This document shows, piece after piece, positions 12,094 to 26,100 of a DNA stretch of 64,000 nucleotides (its first letter is position 1; every line of letters begins with the position of its first letter). The stretch spans positions 434,001 to 498,000 of the forward strand of contig JABYQQ010000005.1 of assembly GCA_022605405.1 (NCBI GenBank), read 5' to 3'. Both the position numbers and the translations under genes were made by a program. The notes below the pieces were generated by a model. It did no database searches. It was not told the origin of the DNA and was given only the letters and a program-made list of their open reading frames with translations. Origin of the DNA: Earliella scabrosa. Taxonomy: Eukaryota; Basidiomycota; Agaricomycetes; Polyporales; Polyporaceae.

Positions 12094-14656
12094 ATGGCAG
12101 CGGTGACCTCATTGCCCGATGACATCCAGCGCGCCCTCCAGCAAGCCGTCGGCGATGCCAACAACGCAGCTCACCTCTCCCAGTCCCATGCGCACGGGAA
12201 GCATCACAAGAAGTCGAAACGTCACCGAGAGGAAGACTCGCAGGACCCTGGCGACGGAGAGGGCGGGAGCGTGAAGAAGAAGAAAAAGTCTAAGAGGCAC
12301 CATGGTGCGACTGGTAGTGCTGGCGAATCGGGCGGCGCGTCCTCGTCGGCGGCGACCCTAGAGGCGGGCGAGGGTGCGAGTTCTGGTGAGACTACCCCCG
12401 CTCCTTCCGCTTCCACGTCTGGTTCTGGCTCGGGTTCGGGGTCGAGTGAACCTTCGGGCGCGTTTGCAGTCCCCAGTGGAGGCCCTGCGGCACCCGCGAA
12501 GAAGAAGAAAAAGCACAAGGACAAGGGCAAGGAGAGAGCGCACGAGGAGCCCGCCCCTGCACCCGTCCCCGTACTTCCTCCCGCACCGCCCGCTCTGCCG
12601 TCTGCGGGAGCGCCAACGCCGATGGACCTCGCGACGTCTTCCGCCGATTTCATATCTGCTGTGGTCGCGGCTGCATCTGCGACGGCTGGACAGCAACCAT
12701 CGTTTGACCAGGCGATGCAGCAATACATGACTTATCCTCCGGCGGACTTCGATCCTTATGCGTTCCCCGGGCCACCACCCCAGGGTCCACCACAACCACC
12801 TCCCCAGCATGGACAACCATTCCCCACGCCGTTCCCGGACCCGACCGCACTGCTCCCTGACTTGAACTTCGCGTCGAGCGAGGACCTGCTCAGGAGTTTG
12901 CAGGAGTTCGACATCTCCAAGGTCGTGACTGTGTTGAAGACACTCGGAGAAGCCGCGGCGGCGGCGAACGTGCAGCTCAACGGTCCTCAGTTGTTTGGCC
13001 CAGGTCCGCCTCCTCCTCCTGGGCCACCCGTACAGCAGCAGCCGGTACGGTCCGAGGCGATCTTGGGACGCCCGCCGAAGCAGAAGAAGGGGAGAGCAGG
13101 CGCGGGGAGTCAAGACGCTCCTGCGCCCCCTGTGCCGTTGCAGCATGACAATCCGGACCATGCGCATATGCTCGCGAATGTGTGGATGACCGCGCAAAGG
13201 CTGGCGGAGCTGGTTAGGACTGAGGGTACGTCGAGCGAGCTGTGGGCGGGTACACGGACTGAGGCGCCGTATGTAGGTCTGGTCTACAAGAAGGGCAAGT
13301 TTTCGGCTACGGAGGACGCGCTGCTGAATGCTGCGATTGAACGCTATCGTCTGGTAGGTGCTACATGCATGTGAGCACGCTATATGCACCCTGTGCTGAA
13401 CGTGATTTCCTCAGACAAGAGGGCTGGACCATGCAGAGCTCGACCAGATCATCTTCTCGAACAAGACTGGGAAAGAGAAGGGTCATGAGTCGTTCTGGTG
13501 TGAAATCAGTAGGTCGCACTCTGAGTGAGGTGTGCGCTGTATTGACGGGACGTCCTAGCATCGGCGCTCCATCTACGACCCATCATTGCTGTCTACCACC
13601 GCGTTCGGAGAATGAGACACCCATACGGTGGTAAAGGGGCATGGACAAAGACAGAGGATGACCTGTTGTTGCAGTAGGTCCAGCGCGACTCTGCGAGGAG
13701 GGCATACTGACCTCGTAAAATCACAGGCAGGTTCAGGAGCATGGTCAAGCCTGGGAGAAGATCAGCGACGTTGTCCAGAGAACTGCAGCGGATTGTCGTG
13801 ATCGGTATCGTAACCACCTACAGGACCGAGAAGTTCGGCATATGGGTGAGCATCGGTGTCCCTGTACACCGTACAGGGGTATTCACTAATTGCGATCCGA
13901 CAGGTTCGTGGACTAAGGAAGAGGAAGAGGAGCTCACGAAGATTGTTACCGAGATGACTGTGGATCAGGGCAAAGACATTGACAATGACATCTTCTGGGG
14001 TGTCGTGAGCAAACGCATGGGCGGGAAGCGTGGTCGACAACAATGCAGAATCAAATGGTAAGGGGCGCGGAAGCGGCCTCTTCCGCGCGCGCCGCTGACC
14101 GTCTTGTCTGCAGGACGGACTCGCTTGCGCCGCAGATCAAGAACACAGGAGAGCGGCCGCGATGGAGCCCCATGGACGCATACATCCTTGTCCACAAGTA
14201 CGTTGCCACAACGATGTTTGGCATGTTGTTTCGCGGCTCACATGTGATATACAGGGTTGACTCCATGAACGTCCGTGATGACACCGAGATCGACTGGAAG
14301 CTGCTTCCGGACGAGAACTGGAACATCTGGAGCGCACACTCGCTGCAGAGACGCTGGCTCACAATGAAGCGGAGCATCAAGGGGTTCGAAGAGATGTCGC
14401 ATGCGGGTGAGTCTGGATTCTGGATTATCCTCAGCGGTGTTACCCGGCTCATCTCAATGATCCTGATCTTGCAGAGATCATGGAGATCTTGAAGACGAAG
14501 AAGGCGCAATCTCCGCCCCCGTCGTCGTCGGGCGGCCGGAAGAAGAAGAATAAGTACTTGAGCGCAGAGGCGGTGAACGACTTGGACGACATGGAGGTGC
14601 AGCCGCAGGCAGGTCCGAGCAGCGGCCCTGGCACGCTTGCAGGGTCCGCAGGATAG
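12094..14656 (+). CDS. Myb/SANT DNA-binding protein, Reb1/Rtf1-like
   Basis: The first exon (ATG at 12094) encodes a long disordered N-terminal part: a Lys-rich patch (KKKKKSKRHH) likely to act as a nuclear localisation signal, Ser/Gly and Pro-rich stretches, then KKKKKHKDKGKERAH. The C-terminal half, spread over six or more exons, has Myb-like repeats: GKFSATEDALLNAAIERY, then GAWTKTEDDLLLQAVQEHG with AWEKISDVVQRTAADCRDRY, then GSWTKEEEEELTKIVTEM with FWGVVSKRM and GRQQCRIKW. The spacing of Trp residues and the DCRDRYRNHL helix are those of the Reb1 / Rtf1 / Nsi1 / DMTF1 group, which binds rDNA terminators or replication fork barriers, or promoter sites. It ends in a basic GGRKKKNKY and an acidic tail, stop at 14656. 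The class is secure; the exact orthologue is not. Confidence 0.85.
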
Positions 14657-14981
14657 TCGATGAATTCTGTCAAGCTCTAGTGTACCATATCGAAGAGTCT
14701 TGGGTGCTTTATGTTGCTTGCATTCTCTGCAGAGGACCTCCTTTGTGGGGTGACGCGCCCACGTGATGAAGGGGACGCGTCAGAGTGGACAAGAGGGGTA
14801 GCGCCTAGTAGACGCCTAGCCAAGGGTTGGTTGGTTGTTCGGCTGCGTGCTACTCACAAGCCTGCGTTCGCGGCGGCTCTGGTCCTCTTCTGTCTCCTCC
14901 CCGCTATTTATCTTCGTTTTCGCTTGTCCATCTCTTGCTTCTTCACTCAACGCTTGCTGCAGCCCGGACATTGGTATTGGC
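14657..14981. promoter_or_regulatory. Intergenic promoter region of the RhoGEF gene
   Basis: About 325 bases between the Myb gene stop and the next start codon. A pyrimidine-rich run (about 14880-14960) with a TATTTAT element (near 14905) precedes the ATG, as is common for basidiomycete core promoters. Confidence 0.4.
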
Positions 14982-17900
14982 ATGGCGCTCTCGCAATCTC
15001 CGCGCAAGGTCGTCCCGCTCGCGATGGAGGACGAGCATGTCCCTCGTCCAAAACCGAAGTCGGTTGGGTCGAACGTCACAAGACGCGTGTTTTTCTGCGG
15101 AGTGGTTGTTGAGGGCGCGGACAACGGGCGGGAGCTATCTCAAGGTGCGTCCTCATGACTGGACATCGCTGGAGATGGGCACCCAGAAGTGGGATAGGCT
15201 CGCTGGGTATGTCCGTCGGACAAGACTGGGTGTCTCACTTGGAGTATACTCTGCAGACATGCAAGACTTGCTTTCCTCGTTAGGTGAAAGCCTAGATATG
15301 GTACCGCCATCGGCAGGATCTTCCCCGTCTCAGGAGAATACTGACTTGGCCCGGGCAGTGCGTTATTCACGTTCTATTCTCCATCGCGCCGCAATACACT
15401 AACCTTACTATGCACCCATGCTGCATCTGAATAGGCAACGCGCAGACGCGCCATGACGAACACGTCCGCACTTGCAGACATCATCAAGGAGCTCGTCACG
15501 ACGGAGAGAACGTACGTCAAGAAGCTGCGCATACTGAAGACCGAATATGGGGATCCCCTACGCAACTTCTCCAAGAACAAGCACACTGCGATCATTGCGC
15601 CCTATGAGGCCAAGGTTCTGTTTGGCAACATTGACCAGCTTCTGCCTGTCAACGAGGCGTTCCTCGCCGACTTGGAGAAGATGGACCCGGACAGAGGCCC
15701 AGGGGTGGGCGATGTGGCTCTGAGACACTTCAAGATGTTGAAGGGCTTCGAGAATTACCGGCAGTATTACGCGAAGCATGAGGAGGTGCAGAAGCTGTTT
15801 GAGCAGGAGGTCAAGAAGAACTCTCGCTTTGCGGAGTTCATCGAGGTGAGTCAATGAAGGCCATTATCGTTCTCCGCTTCCCCATCACACTCAACGCCGC
15901 ATCTACAGCGCGTCAAGTATTCCACCGCGGCAGACTCCAGGAACAAGTTTGGGCTGCGCGAGCTCATTGCGGAGCCCTGGCAGCGTATCCCCCGCTACAC
16001 ACTCATGTTCAACACCATGCTCAAGCATATGGCCATGAATCATCCCCAGCGACGGCCGTTGGAAGAGGCGATCCAGTGTGCGAGCCAAATCGCCCGCGCC
16101 GAGACGGATGCGGAGACGAAGCGAATGGCGATCATGCACTGTCTGTCGACATCCATCGACGACTTCCCGATGCAGCTCATCTCGAACTCGCGGCACTTTG
16201 TCGACTGTATCGACGTTCAAGACGTCATCGCAGCCGACCCGCACGCGCCGATCTCGTCGAATGGCCCCACCGGCGCCGTCACGCTTCACTGCACACTCTT
16301 CCTATTCGACGATAAGCTAGTGATCGTGAAACGACCGAGCGAGAAGAGCGGCCGCGCGCTTGCTGGGCTTGACCAGCTCGACAAAGTCACCAGGGGCGGG
16401 ATCCTGCCGTCGAGTATGCGGAAGAGCGGGCTGGTGTGCAAGGGCGTGGTAGACATTACGGATGTAGTCGCCACCGATGTGGGCGGAGCCGGTGTGTACC
16501 TCATCCTACTCTTCCAATGCCATTTGTGTGTTGCCGTGCTTGACAAAGATACGTTGTGTACAGATCTCCATATTTTCCTCGAAAATGCCCTCGCGGACCA
16601 GTCGGAACGATGGGGCGGGAGGCAATTTCGGTCGCTCTCGGTCGTGTTCCCTCCCGCATCGGTGTACTTTGACCCGCTGAGGACAGACAACGAGAAGCAG
16701 CGGTTCCTGAACAACCTGTGGACCGCACAAGCACGATTCCGCACTCGAGGAGAGAGGTCGGTTGTGGTCCGCGGCGAAGAGCGTGAAGTCGAGAACAGAG
16801 GCGGCTACATCACATATGCACGAACGTACTTCAACGTTTATACGCGGACGACTTTCCTTCAGGAGCCCAAGAAGGTAAGTCACGTCATATTGAGACGGCC
16901 AATACACTGAACCAAGCTGTCGCTGCACAGACTAAGGTCGTCATGCATATCGACCAGGCTGGCGTAGCAGACGCATTGCCATTCGGCGACGTCGAGGGTC
17001 CCTATGTTATCGTTAGAGTTCAGCCCATGGCAGGCGAGCTGGCGCGATACAATGTCACGTCGAGCTATGAGGACGAACCCGAAGAAGACATTATGCAGAC
17101 AAGTCGTATACCAGAGCGCATCGTTCAGACAAGTGGGTAACATTGCTTGCCTATACAAGTCTTGTAATGTTGATTGGGCTATACTTCTAGTTCACCAGTA
17201 TGGCCTATTCAAGTTCAAGACTAACTCAATCTCCCGCCCAACCACGCCCACTGCATCCCGTTCACGCGCTGCCATCTTCGGCCTCGATGTCATCTCGCGC
17301 AATCTGTTCGGAGCGCGCCCGGGCTCCAGCATGGGCGACTTCTTTGGCGGGTCGATGAACAGCCATCGCCGCTCGCGCACAACCGATTCTCGCAACTCGA
17401 CCCTGACAGGCGGGTCCAGCAGCGCTGGCAGTAGCATGTCACGCTTCTCGCGCAGTTCCACCAACCCTATCTCGACGCCCAATACGGATGACGAGCCCCA
17501 GTCCTCATCCATGTCGAAAGGCAGTAGAAGCTCGCGAACGCGTTCACTGTCGCGCGGGGCGAAGAAGCTGGTGAAGCGCGCGAAGTCACCATTCATGAGC
17601 GATAGGGAGCGCACGCCTGATAGTGATGACGACGACCCAGGACCCTCGGCCTCTGCATCGCACGCGCGGGCGCACTCCCACTCGTACGACAAAGACTCTC
17701 TGGGACGTTCGCGCCCAGCGTCGAGGAACCAGATGGTCGTGGACGACTCCGAACGTGACTTGGCGTTGCGTCTCGAGCTTGCGCGGAGGAATAGTCAGAA
17801 CCAGACCGTCAATGACTATGGGTCGCCTGCAATCGAGGAACCGTTCGAGGAAACGATATACGAAGGTGCGATTTCTGGATTTGACACAGTACCAGGTGCT

Positions 17901-19734
17901 CATGTTCATCACAGATGAACCTCCACCCTCGCTCCGGCCCCTCTCTAGGATGTCGCGAATGTCAAGAGCCTTACCCGAGACACCGCAAGACTATGATTAT
18001 GAGAGCGCAAAGTCGACGAGGTCGACTACGCCAACTATCCGTGCGCAATCTCCCCAACTGTCAGGTGACAGCCGGCATAGCAGGTCTCTGTCCCGCAATT
18101 CATCTGACCGGTCTGACCGCCGTCCAATGGGTCCGAGGAGTCCATCACCTCTACCCATCGCAAGCCCACCGAGGACGCCCGTCAACCTTCCTACCTTGGA
18201 TAGCGAACTCGAGACGACGCTCGTCAACGCGCCGTTCCCTTCCACACCCACTCGCCAGGTATACCGCAAGACGCCCATTCCGCGCAGCAAGCGCCAGCCC
18301 TTCGAGCCGACAAATGTGCTCAACATGGACACGACGCCTAAAGCATCCGCCGAAGCAACGGAGCCGACGAAGCCTCCGAGTAACATCGAACCTCTGTCGA
18401 TCAAGAAGCGAGCGTCAGTACGCACGAACTCGTCGGTTACAACACTCTCTGCGGGGTCCGGATCGCCAGGGTCGGCTGGGAGGAAGGCGCCGCTCATGCG
18501 CCGGCCGTCGCCCATTGGCAAGAGCGCGTTCGCGAATGCATCGCGGAGGGTGTCGGGGCAGCGCACGACGAAGCCGCTGAAAGCGGATGACGATGTGAAC
18601 CTGGACGAACTGGAGTCGAGGATCACGCGCGTCGCCGAGGCCACCAAAGCAGACGTGAGTATGGCGACACCATCAATGGCGGTGGGATAGTATTACTGAC
18701 TGTGCGCTATGACAGATTGAATCCTCGCAACGTGTGGTTAAGAGGATCCGGCTAGAAACCCAGAGAGCAACCACGTCGTCCCCAGTCCGCGCTGCAGTTG
18801 CAAACTGGGAGACAGGGTCGCCCGTAAAGCGTTCTGGCCGCGAATCTCCAGCAATGGTACGTGCTGCAGCGCCGACGTCTTCCGCCCTGCAAACTCATCC
18901 CCCGTTAGACACGAGAAGCTCAAGCGCGTCGCGAGGAGATGCTTCAGGCGATCGGAAAACGTATGAACGAAGGCGGGAGCGCAACTCGTCCGAGGGTGCA
19001 GACGATGTTTGAGACCTCCTCCTCGTCATCATCGTTGCTCTCCAACGGCAGTTCCCGCAGCTCACAGACAGACGATCTCGTACGCTCCATCGAGGGGTAC
19101 GCCGAAGAGGCGGACCAGCAGCTGGAGGAAGCTCTTAGGAACCAGGAAGATGTTGCTGCTGACATCAAGATCCTGATACAACTGTTGCGTCAGGTAGGGA
19201 GACTGTGCGGGATATCAGGTCAGTTGCTGATCGTGCTTACAGCGGACAGACGAGCTCGTGAAGACCAGCCTGGGCTCTCAGAACTGGAAGCGGCAGTATG
19301 AAGTAGTGAGCGAGCTCCTGAATAACAGTCAGCAAGAGGTTAATGAGCTCTATCAGGTGAAGCCCTCGTCGAACGTCCCTCGTGATGGCCGGCGAGCTGA
19401 TGCCCTGCCGTCGCAGTACTTCAATGAGGAGCTCGATGGCATGTTTGATGCGGCGAATCTGCCAGACGACGATGCGTGGGCGGCGATGTCGAAGAAGGTG
19501 AAGGACGCTCAGCAAGGCAAGGCCCGGGTCGAGTATGAGAACTCGTATGTTGCAAGCGTGTTTATTTTTCCTGCATCACTTGCTGACCTTCTGACTAGAC
19601 AGCTCAAGACTCGGATCGCGGAGCTGGAGATCCAACACGAACAGTATGTCTACATTAACTCCTATTGACTATAGTGCTAACCGCATATATGTAGGTGGGG
19701 GACATTGCTTCGAGAACATGGACTCGTTCCTTAA
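14982..19734 (+). CDS. Dbl-homology (RhoGEF) protein with disordered tail and C-terminal coiled coil
   Basis: A guanine nucleotide exchange factor for Rho-type GTPases is indicated by the DH domain: LADIIKELVTTERTYVKKL (helix 1, from about 15462), an internal LKGFENYRQYYAKHEEVQKLF block, and ELIAEPWQRIPRYTLMFNTM (the conserved region that contacts the GTPase). A PH-like region follows (LHCTLFLFDDKLVIVKRP, RSGLVCKGVVDI). Then comes a long Ser/Arg/Pro-rich disordered part, and near the C-terminus helical segments (EEADQQLEEALRNQEDV, LKTRIAELEIQHEQ) likely to form a coiled coil. Start is the ATG at 14982 (MALSQSPRK). Two short 5' exons join in phase to the DH exon through introns near 15146-15258 and 15360-15432, and the last exon ends WGTLLREHGLVP with TAA at 19732-19734. 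Layout resembles Bud3-type fungal GEFs that act at septa, but that assignment is inference. Confidence 0.82.
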
Positions 19735-20597
19735 CGTACGATTATGCCACACCTATGATACTGATACTCATCTGCTGAATCTACATGTACTGTACTCTAT
19801 GGATCACCCGGTGCGATCGTCGTCTTCCATATATTCCACTTCGCCTTGAAACTCTGGTCGTAGGGGATAGGTATATCGTCCTCGCCCTGCATAGCTTCAA
19901 TCAGGAAAACTTCTATTGGACCGCCTGGTAAACAGCCCGTCTTTCGAGTTAGGCTCATCGTTCTGACATCAACATTTGTGGTTTAGGTTCATCTGTAAGC
20001 TAGGGCTCACCCATAGCGACGGCGCAATGCTTTCAACGAACGCTTCAGCTTCTCTCCGCTCAAACTCCTTGTTCACCGCTAGGCAACCCATTCAGGCTGG
20101 AAAGTGCATCTTCGTGAATACTACGGTCAGCGCGGCTGTGGCCCCACGAACCTTGAGTGCACTGAATGGGCCCTTACAATTGTTCGAACCAGAGAGCTTG
20201 ATCATGGACCGTCACCTGGTCTCCGCCGATGAAGTTGGTCTTGTACGTGTGCGGGCTTGGACCGTGTCTATATCAATATCGTCTGAGCCCTTTGCAGACC
20301 TGTACCAGTAACTCGCACCGTATGGTATGATCATGGCTTCGCATGGATTTTTGTGGAATTATACAACATACTGACGAACGGAGTCTTGCTGATAATCTTC
20401 GGTGATCTGATATCTCGAAGATATAACTCGTTTTCCAAGTTGAAACCAATGCGGCGATGGCCTCAACTGAGCCAACGGGCCCTTTTGCGCTTAGCTTCTC
20501 TTTGTTTCCTACCATCATCTGTGACCTTCTGACCTTCATAAACCTTCTGAATCCCTATGCTAACCTCGTCCGCTCCTCCCCCACTTTACCAGCAAAC
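19735..20597. other. Intergenic, no supported gene
   Basis: AT content rises here relative to the flanking coding DNA. A plus-strand frame near 20027-20240 is open but not recognisable. The right part is the promoter of DUF6533 gene 2. Confidence 0.45.
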
Positions 20598-22293
20598 ATG
20601 GATAATGTCTCCGACGCCGACCGCGCTCGACTTGTTGCAATCATTGCATCTGCGTGAGTGACCATGGCGCTCATTACGGCGGCATTGACGTGATAACCTT
20701 GGTTTCAGACAGGTGGAATACTATGTCCGGACGGTCGCAGGAGGTATCCATCAATCCTCTTTCCGAGACCATTGCGTTGATGCCGTACCAGCTCTCTACG
20801 CATATGAATACTTGATCACATTTGGCGTTGAAGTGGACCTATTTTGGAAGCGCAAGATCACCCTGGCTTCAGTCCTCTTCATTGTGAACCGTTATACACC
20901 CTTGGTTGTCATCATGATGTCCCTTCCAATAAGTCTATCATCGCAGGTGAGTATGTAATCAGCTTATGGGCACTGTACGATGTTGAACTTCACTAGAGGT
21001 CAGAGTACTTGCCAGTATCAGATCTTCTGCAGTCGCCAATTACTGACTGTTTCCACCCAATTGCAGTTGCAAGCCGCTAACTTACACAGTTACCATACTG
21101 AGCTTCTTGCAGTATGTCCCATGGGCCGGTGAGCATCTGCCATACGTGATAACATGGACAGATGGCTGAGTTTGTGCAGGTTTTTCTGCCATGAGAGTGT
21201 TCGCACTCAGCTCCAAGAATCGCCCTCTGGCACTTGTGGTCCTCCTTCTCTCCAGCGGTCCTATCGTTGTCGATTTTGTGCGTGCATTTCTTAGTGTCCA
21301 TGAGCCTGAGGCGGACCCGACTTAATTCAGTGCAGGTTCATCTAGGTTATTCCACCTTTGTACAGGATGCGTACGAGTGTGGCTTTGTTCCCGGCTTGTC
21401 AATCATGGTTAAGAATATGTGAATCACCGGCGGAATTGATTCCATCATGCGCGTTGCGGCTAACTTCCTTTTTTATCTCTAGATGTGAGTCTCTGATTTA
21501 CAAACGTGAAGTCTGAGTCTTGTGGCTGAGCCTGATGGTCTTGGAAGTCACGATAATTGCCAGGGGCGGTCTGATGATGGCGGACATTCTGGTCCTTGCA
21601 ATCACTTGGAGAGCAACACGAGCTACACTTAAAGCGGGTCGAGACATCAGAGCCCTCGGTCAAGCCACATCGCTCTCAGCCATTCTGTTCCAATATGGTG
21701 AGTGCCATAGCTGCCATGTTGTCGCGCATGTTTCTCATTCCACAATGCACGTGCATCTAGGCTTGCTATACTTTGTGTGCGCCGACCACATATCGTGATT
21801 GTGGGTGTTCATTGACAATCCAGCAGGATGCTTCTAGCTATCAACATCCTTCACTTGGTTTTAACCTTACTCTCTGTGGGTATAACGTCCCCAACATCTT
21901 GCATACACTGTCTCATCATTTTGAATCGAAGACATTTCAAGATGTACAAAGAAGCAGGGTGACTCTCTTGTCAGAACCGTCAGTCGAATAGATGCATTGA
22001 TTTCTCTGCATCACTCACTGACTTTGAACATCAGGCTTACTGCAATCCTTGTGTCAAGGTTTCTCCTTGACCTACAGAAGGCTAACAACGCTATGGCGCA
22101 TCAAGAGTCTCTTGCATCAATCAGCAGTCTGAACTTTCACTCTAGGTTCATAGGCTCGCTCGGGTCCTCCCTCCCGGTACCAGACTTTACGTTCACATCC
22201 CGCAGCATCTGCAACAACGACGGCAACGAGAATGGGTCAGAGAAACACAATGATGATGTCGCTACTGGCATCGTTCCGATGTCGTCCCGATAG
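20598..22293 (+). CDS. DUF6533 seven-TM protein, gene 2
   Basis: A paralogue of gene 1 with the same exon plan. The first exon begins at the ATG at 20598 (MDNVSDADRARLVA), a tiny second exon encodes QVEYYVRTVAG, and the third carries the DUF6533 core YEYLITFGVEVDLFWKRK. Later exons encode a segment ending at YVPWA before an intron at the same place as in genes 1 and 3, FSAMRVFALSS, LVLAITWRATRAT with GRDIRALGQ, and a last exon with AILVSRFLLDLQKANN, RFIGSLGSSLPVPD and a polar tail to 22293. I see no stop codon inside the exons that align with gene 1, so it appears intact. Function unknown; an integral membrane protein is predicted. Confidence 0.8.
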
Positions 22294-23100
22294 AAGTATG
22301 GTAATGCTAATCCGTTGTCCTTACGGTGACAATGTACTGACTGCTGCGCTCAATTAGGAATCTCCCCAACCCTCTGTCTAATCAGCGATAAATATCAATC
22401 TCATGTGTCTGGCGACTACTGAGTGTAACTATATGGCCTAAAACAACATGTAGCCTCATATCCCTTATCTATTGCCCTGCCAGCGGTTTACATGGTCTTC
22501 CAACCATCAGACGTCTGAATTATGCAATGCTTAGAGCGTTCGAGGGCCTTCAAGCTTCAAGGCTTCAACACTCGGTTGCAGCACGGCAACAAGTTGAAAG
22601 CAACTGCAACTACCTACTAATCGTGACATCTACACCGTGGAGGCACGCGAGACAAGAAGAGGAGAGATGGGAATGGATGCGAGAACGAGAGACGTGTCTA
22701 CCCGCTGCAGTAAGCGGAAGGACGATACGGGCGTGTGGCGCAGTGGAGCGATTACGCACAGTTAATGCTTAACATTAAGATAGGCAAGATACGATGATGT
22801 GGACTTATATGTGTAAGGCGAGAGGCTAGCGGGACGATGCAACGAACGGACGGATGCTCGTGAGATTGAATTATATGCATACACTAAACAGGACGTCATG
22901 ATGTTGTGTTGAGGGTTATGGAAGGCCGATGAATGGATGGATGGATGGACGGGTGGGTGGGTGGGTGAATGATGCATTGAATGGATGACGGGGCGGACAA
23001 GAAGTGCATGGTGAGGACGCAGACCGGAGGGACACAGAAAGAGACAGAGACAGATGGACATGGTATAAGGATAAGCAGACTCTTAGCCCGGCACGACTAA
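22294..23100. other. Intergenic between convergent genes, with microsatellite
   Basis: This lies between the 3' ends of DUF6533 gene 2 and the large RhoGEF. No coding potential is seen. A GGAT/GGGT microsatellite sits in its right half. Confidence 0.5.
22932..22968. repeat. GGAT/GGGT tetranucleotide microsatellite
   Basis: About four copies of ATGG/GGAT are followed by about four copies of GGGT, a compound four-base repeat downstream of the RhoGEF stop codon. Confidence 0.85.
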
Positions 23101-26100
23101 CTATGTGGCAGACGCATTGAGCGGCGTCATCGCCGAGGACCGCTGGAACAGCAGCACGTTCTTCAGCGACTTGCGCGCCGACAGACTCCTCGTCGGTGCG
23201 ATAGGCGGCGGCGCCAGCTCTCCGCCGCTGCGCGAGCGCGACGACGGCACGAACAGCGACCGGTGTCTCTTCGGACTGCTCGCGCTGTGCACGCCCGCTC
23301 GCCGCGGTATCGGGGGCGGGAGCGCGTCCGAGTCCAGAAAGTCAAGGGTGCGCAGCGCGACGCCGTCTGTCGAGTTCCGCGTCGGCCGCGGCCTGGGGTG
23401 CTCTGTCGACTGGCTGCGGGAGTGGGAAGGTGAATAGGAGCTCGAGGAGACGGCATAGTGGTCATCCGCGCTCCCGCTCGTGCTCCTGCTGGACGCAATA
23501 GACATGCCCGTGGGCTTGCGACGCAATGACGTGCGCCGCAGCCACTGCACAATGCCGCTCGAGTACTCGGGTGCTTGTGGCGGCCCGTCCGCGCCAGGAG
23601 GTGGAGTGGGCGGCGCGCGGTCAGCGTCCGACGCAGACGCGGACGAGGCCGTGGGCGTGGGCGAGTCCGCGCGCGGCGGGTGGAAGAGCGAGCGCACGTT
23701 CTCCACCATTGACCGTGCACGTTTCGGGTGCACCTCGGGCCCGCGCGCAGGTGAGACGTCGGACTGACGAACCGTCCCGTTGGGCGAGGCTCCGGGGACG
23801 GGAATGGGCAGCGGGAGGTTGTCCGCGGGGCTCGGCAGGACAGAGGACACCGAGGAGCAGCGCGACGCGTCCGGGGGCGAGTCCAGAGACAACGCCTCCG
23901 GGCTGCGAACGGACGGGGAGAGGCCTGCCTGCTCGGCGTTCATCTGCGCGATGGCGGTCGAGATGGCGGGCGCGATAGACGCGGGCTGTTTCCTATGACG
24001 CCTCACCGCCAGCGACTTTGCGCGCATGGTGAGACCCGACCCGGAGCTCGCGCCCGCCGGAGTCGTGTCTCCTGACGACCCAGCGCTGTCCCCCGGGATG
24101 GGCAAAGGCGGCATGGTGGACAGGTCGAGGTCCACCGAGCGGTTCCGGCGGGACACCATATCGTACTTCCTCTTAGCCGCCGTGAAGCCCATGGCGCTCG
24201 CGATGCTCAGCCCCGAGTTTGAGCGCGACATACCACTGCCCTGCCTCCGGCCCCCCGCGCTGCTCGGCGAGCGCACCTGGAAGAGCTCGTCTCCGCGCAT
24301 CTGGGCCTGCGACCGCGCGGCGAGGCACGACTCGGAGAACACGTCGTGCAAACCGTGGTCGACCGGGGCCCGTGATTGCATCGACAGCCGCTGCACGTGC
24401 GTCGAGTCAAAGGACATCGGCGAGAAGAACGCCTTGACGGACGCGGTCGACGAACGTCGGCTGAGTGCAGCATGCGGTTCGTGCTTGAGCGCGAGCCCGT
24501 CCAGCCGCGAGAGCGTCTTCGAGTACTTCAGCTTGGACGCGGAGGGCGGGCTGACGGAGCTCTCGTGGGCAGTGTCGCTCTGCTTCTCGAGCTCCGAGAG
24601 GGACTGTATGGTCGGCAGACCGTTCGGGATCTCCTGCGGCTCCTCTACGAGGGTTGCGGACGGCGGGGTCTTGTCGTCCGCTTGGAAGCTCGAGAGCGGC
24701 TCGTTCCTCCAGGCCTGCTTCACCAGCAGCGAGTCGTTGATCGCGGTCATCCATATTGACTTCTCCTGCGCGCACGACGCCGCAAGCTCGAGATGGTGCC
24801 CATATCCGCTCACGCGGAAGCAGAATGGGAAGGCCGCTGGGATGCATAGAAGGCAGCCCAGTCAGTGAATGTCCGACAGAGAGATGACGAGAGCAGAGAC
24901 CCATACCGTCGTCTTCCTCGGTGTCCACCACCTCAACCTCGCTGAACGCGAACCAATGCCGGGGCTCGTACACGCGCCCGCTCTTCGTGATCTTCGCGAG
25001 GATGCAGTACCCCCCGGCGTACAAGAACGCGCCGAGGTACTTTGCGCGATGCGACGGATGCTGCACAACGTCCAGCGCGCCCGCAAGCATGCACGGGCCC
25101 AGCGACGACACAAAGTCCGCCGTGAGCGTCGTCGCGCGCGGCGGGACAGGCAGCGCCATCGGGGTGCCCGCCCCAGGCGAGGTGGGTGCCGTGGAGCACG
25201 AGCAGGTAGAGCACGCGGAATGCCCGTGGGAGGAAGAAGACGTGCCCTCGGACGAGGACGGCGTGGACACGGCCGGGGGCACGGCCGCGTACAGCGCGGG
25301 AGCGGAGGACGCTGCGTTTGGAAGCGCATGCGAGAACGCGATCCTGGACGCGATGAGGGCCGAGCGCAGGTTGTGCGCCTCCTTCTCGCTCGCCTTGTTC
25401 ACCTGGCTCACGACCACGCGCATCGCCGCGCCCGCCGTCCGCACCGCTTCGTCCAGCTCCGTGCTTGTTGTGGACTCTCCTCGGGGCCCGTGCTTGCGCC
25501 GCTTGTCGAGAAGCTGGTCGAGCAGGAGCGGGTACTTGCATATCCGCTGCACGGGCTTGATCAGGTAGTCCATGAACTTCAACCTTGGCCCGCTTCCGCG
25601 CGACCGCTTCAGCCCCGCGGATGAAGGCTGGCCCTCGGTGGTCGTGGTGGGCGATGAGGTGGGGAAGGGAAGCTGCGCCTGCGATGGAGACGCCGTGTTC
25701 ATGGACGAGGGCGATGCGGGAAGCGAGAATGACAGGTGCGCTGCCGAGTCATCCCGTCTGCGCAGTGCAGAATACCGCTCATCTGCAGCCTCCTCGCCCT
25801 CCGATGTCGGCGACGCCGGCGATGACAGTTCGGGTTCTGGGTCCTCCTTGCCCTCGTCCTCGCGAGAGCTGGCAGTCTGGTGCGACACGAGCAGCGAGCA
25901 ACGCTGCTCATATGCGTCCCACACAGCAGGCCAACGCTCTTGTGCGCGCCGGACCAGGTCCGTTGCAGCCGCATGTCCAGGACAGAACGTCTCGTATATG
26001 CTGAAGGACGCGGCCTGGAACGACGGGTGCCCGGGCGCCGGGATTCAGCCACGCGAGAACACACGGAAGGTGCATGCGCACACACCTCGTTCACGAACTT

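Noticed and set aside
12358..13389. A 343-codon open frame antisense to the Myb-like gene
   Set aside because: It is the shadow of the Lys/Pro/Ser-rich first exon; the sense strand encodes clear Myb repeats further on.
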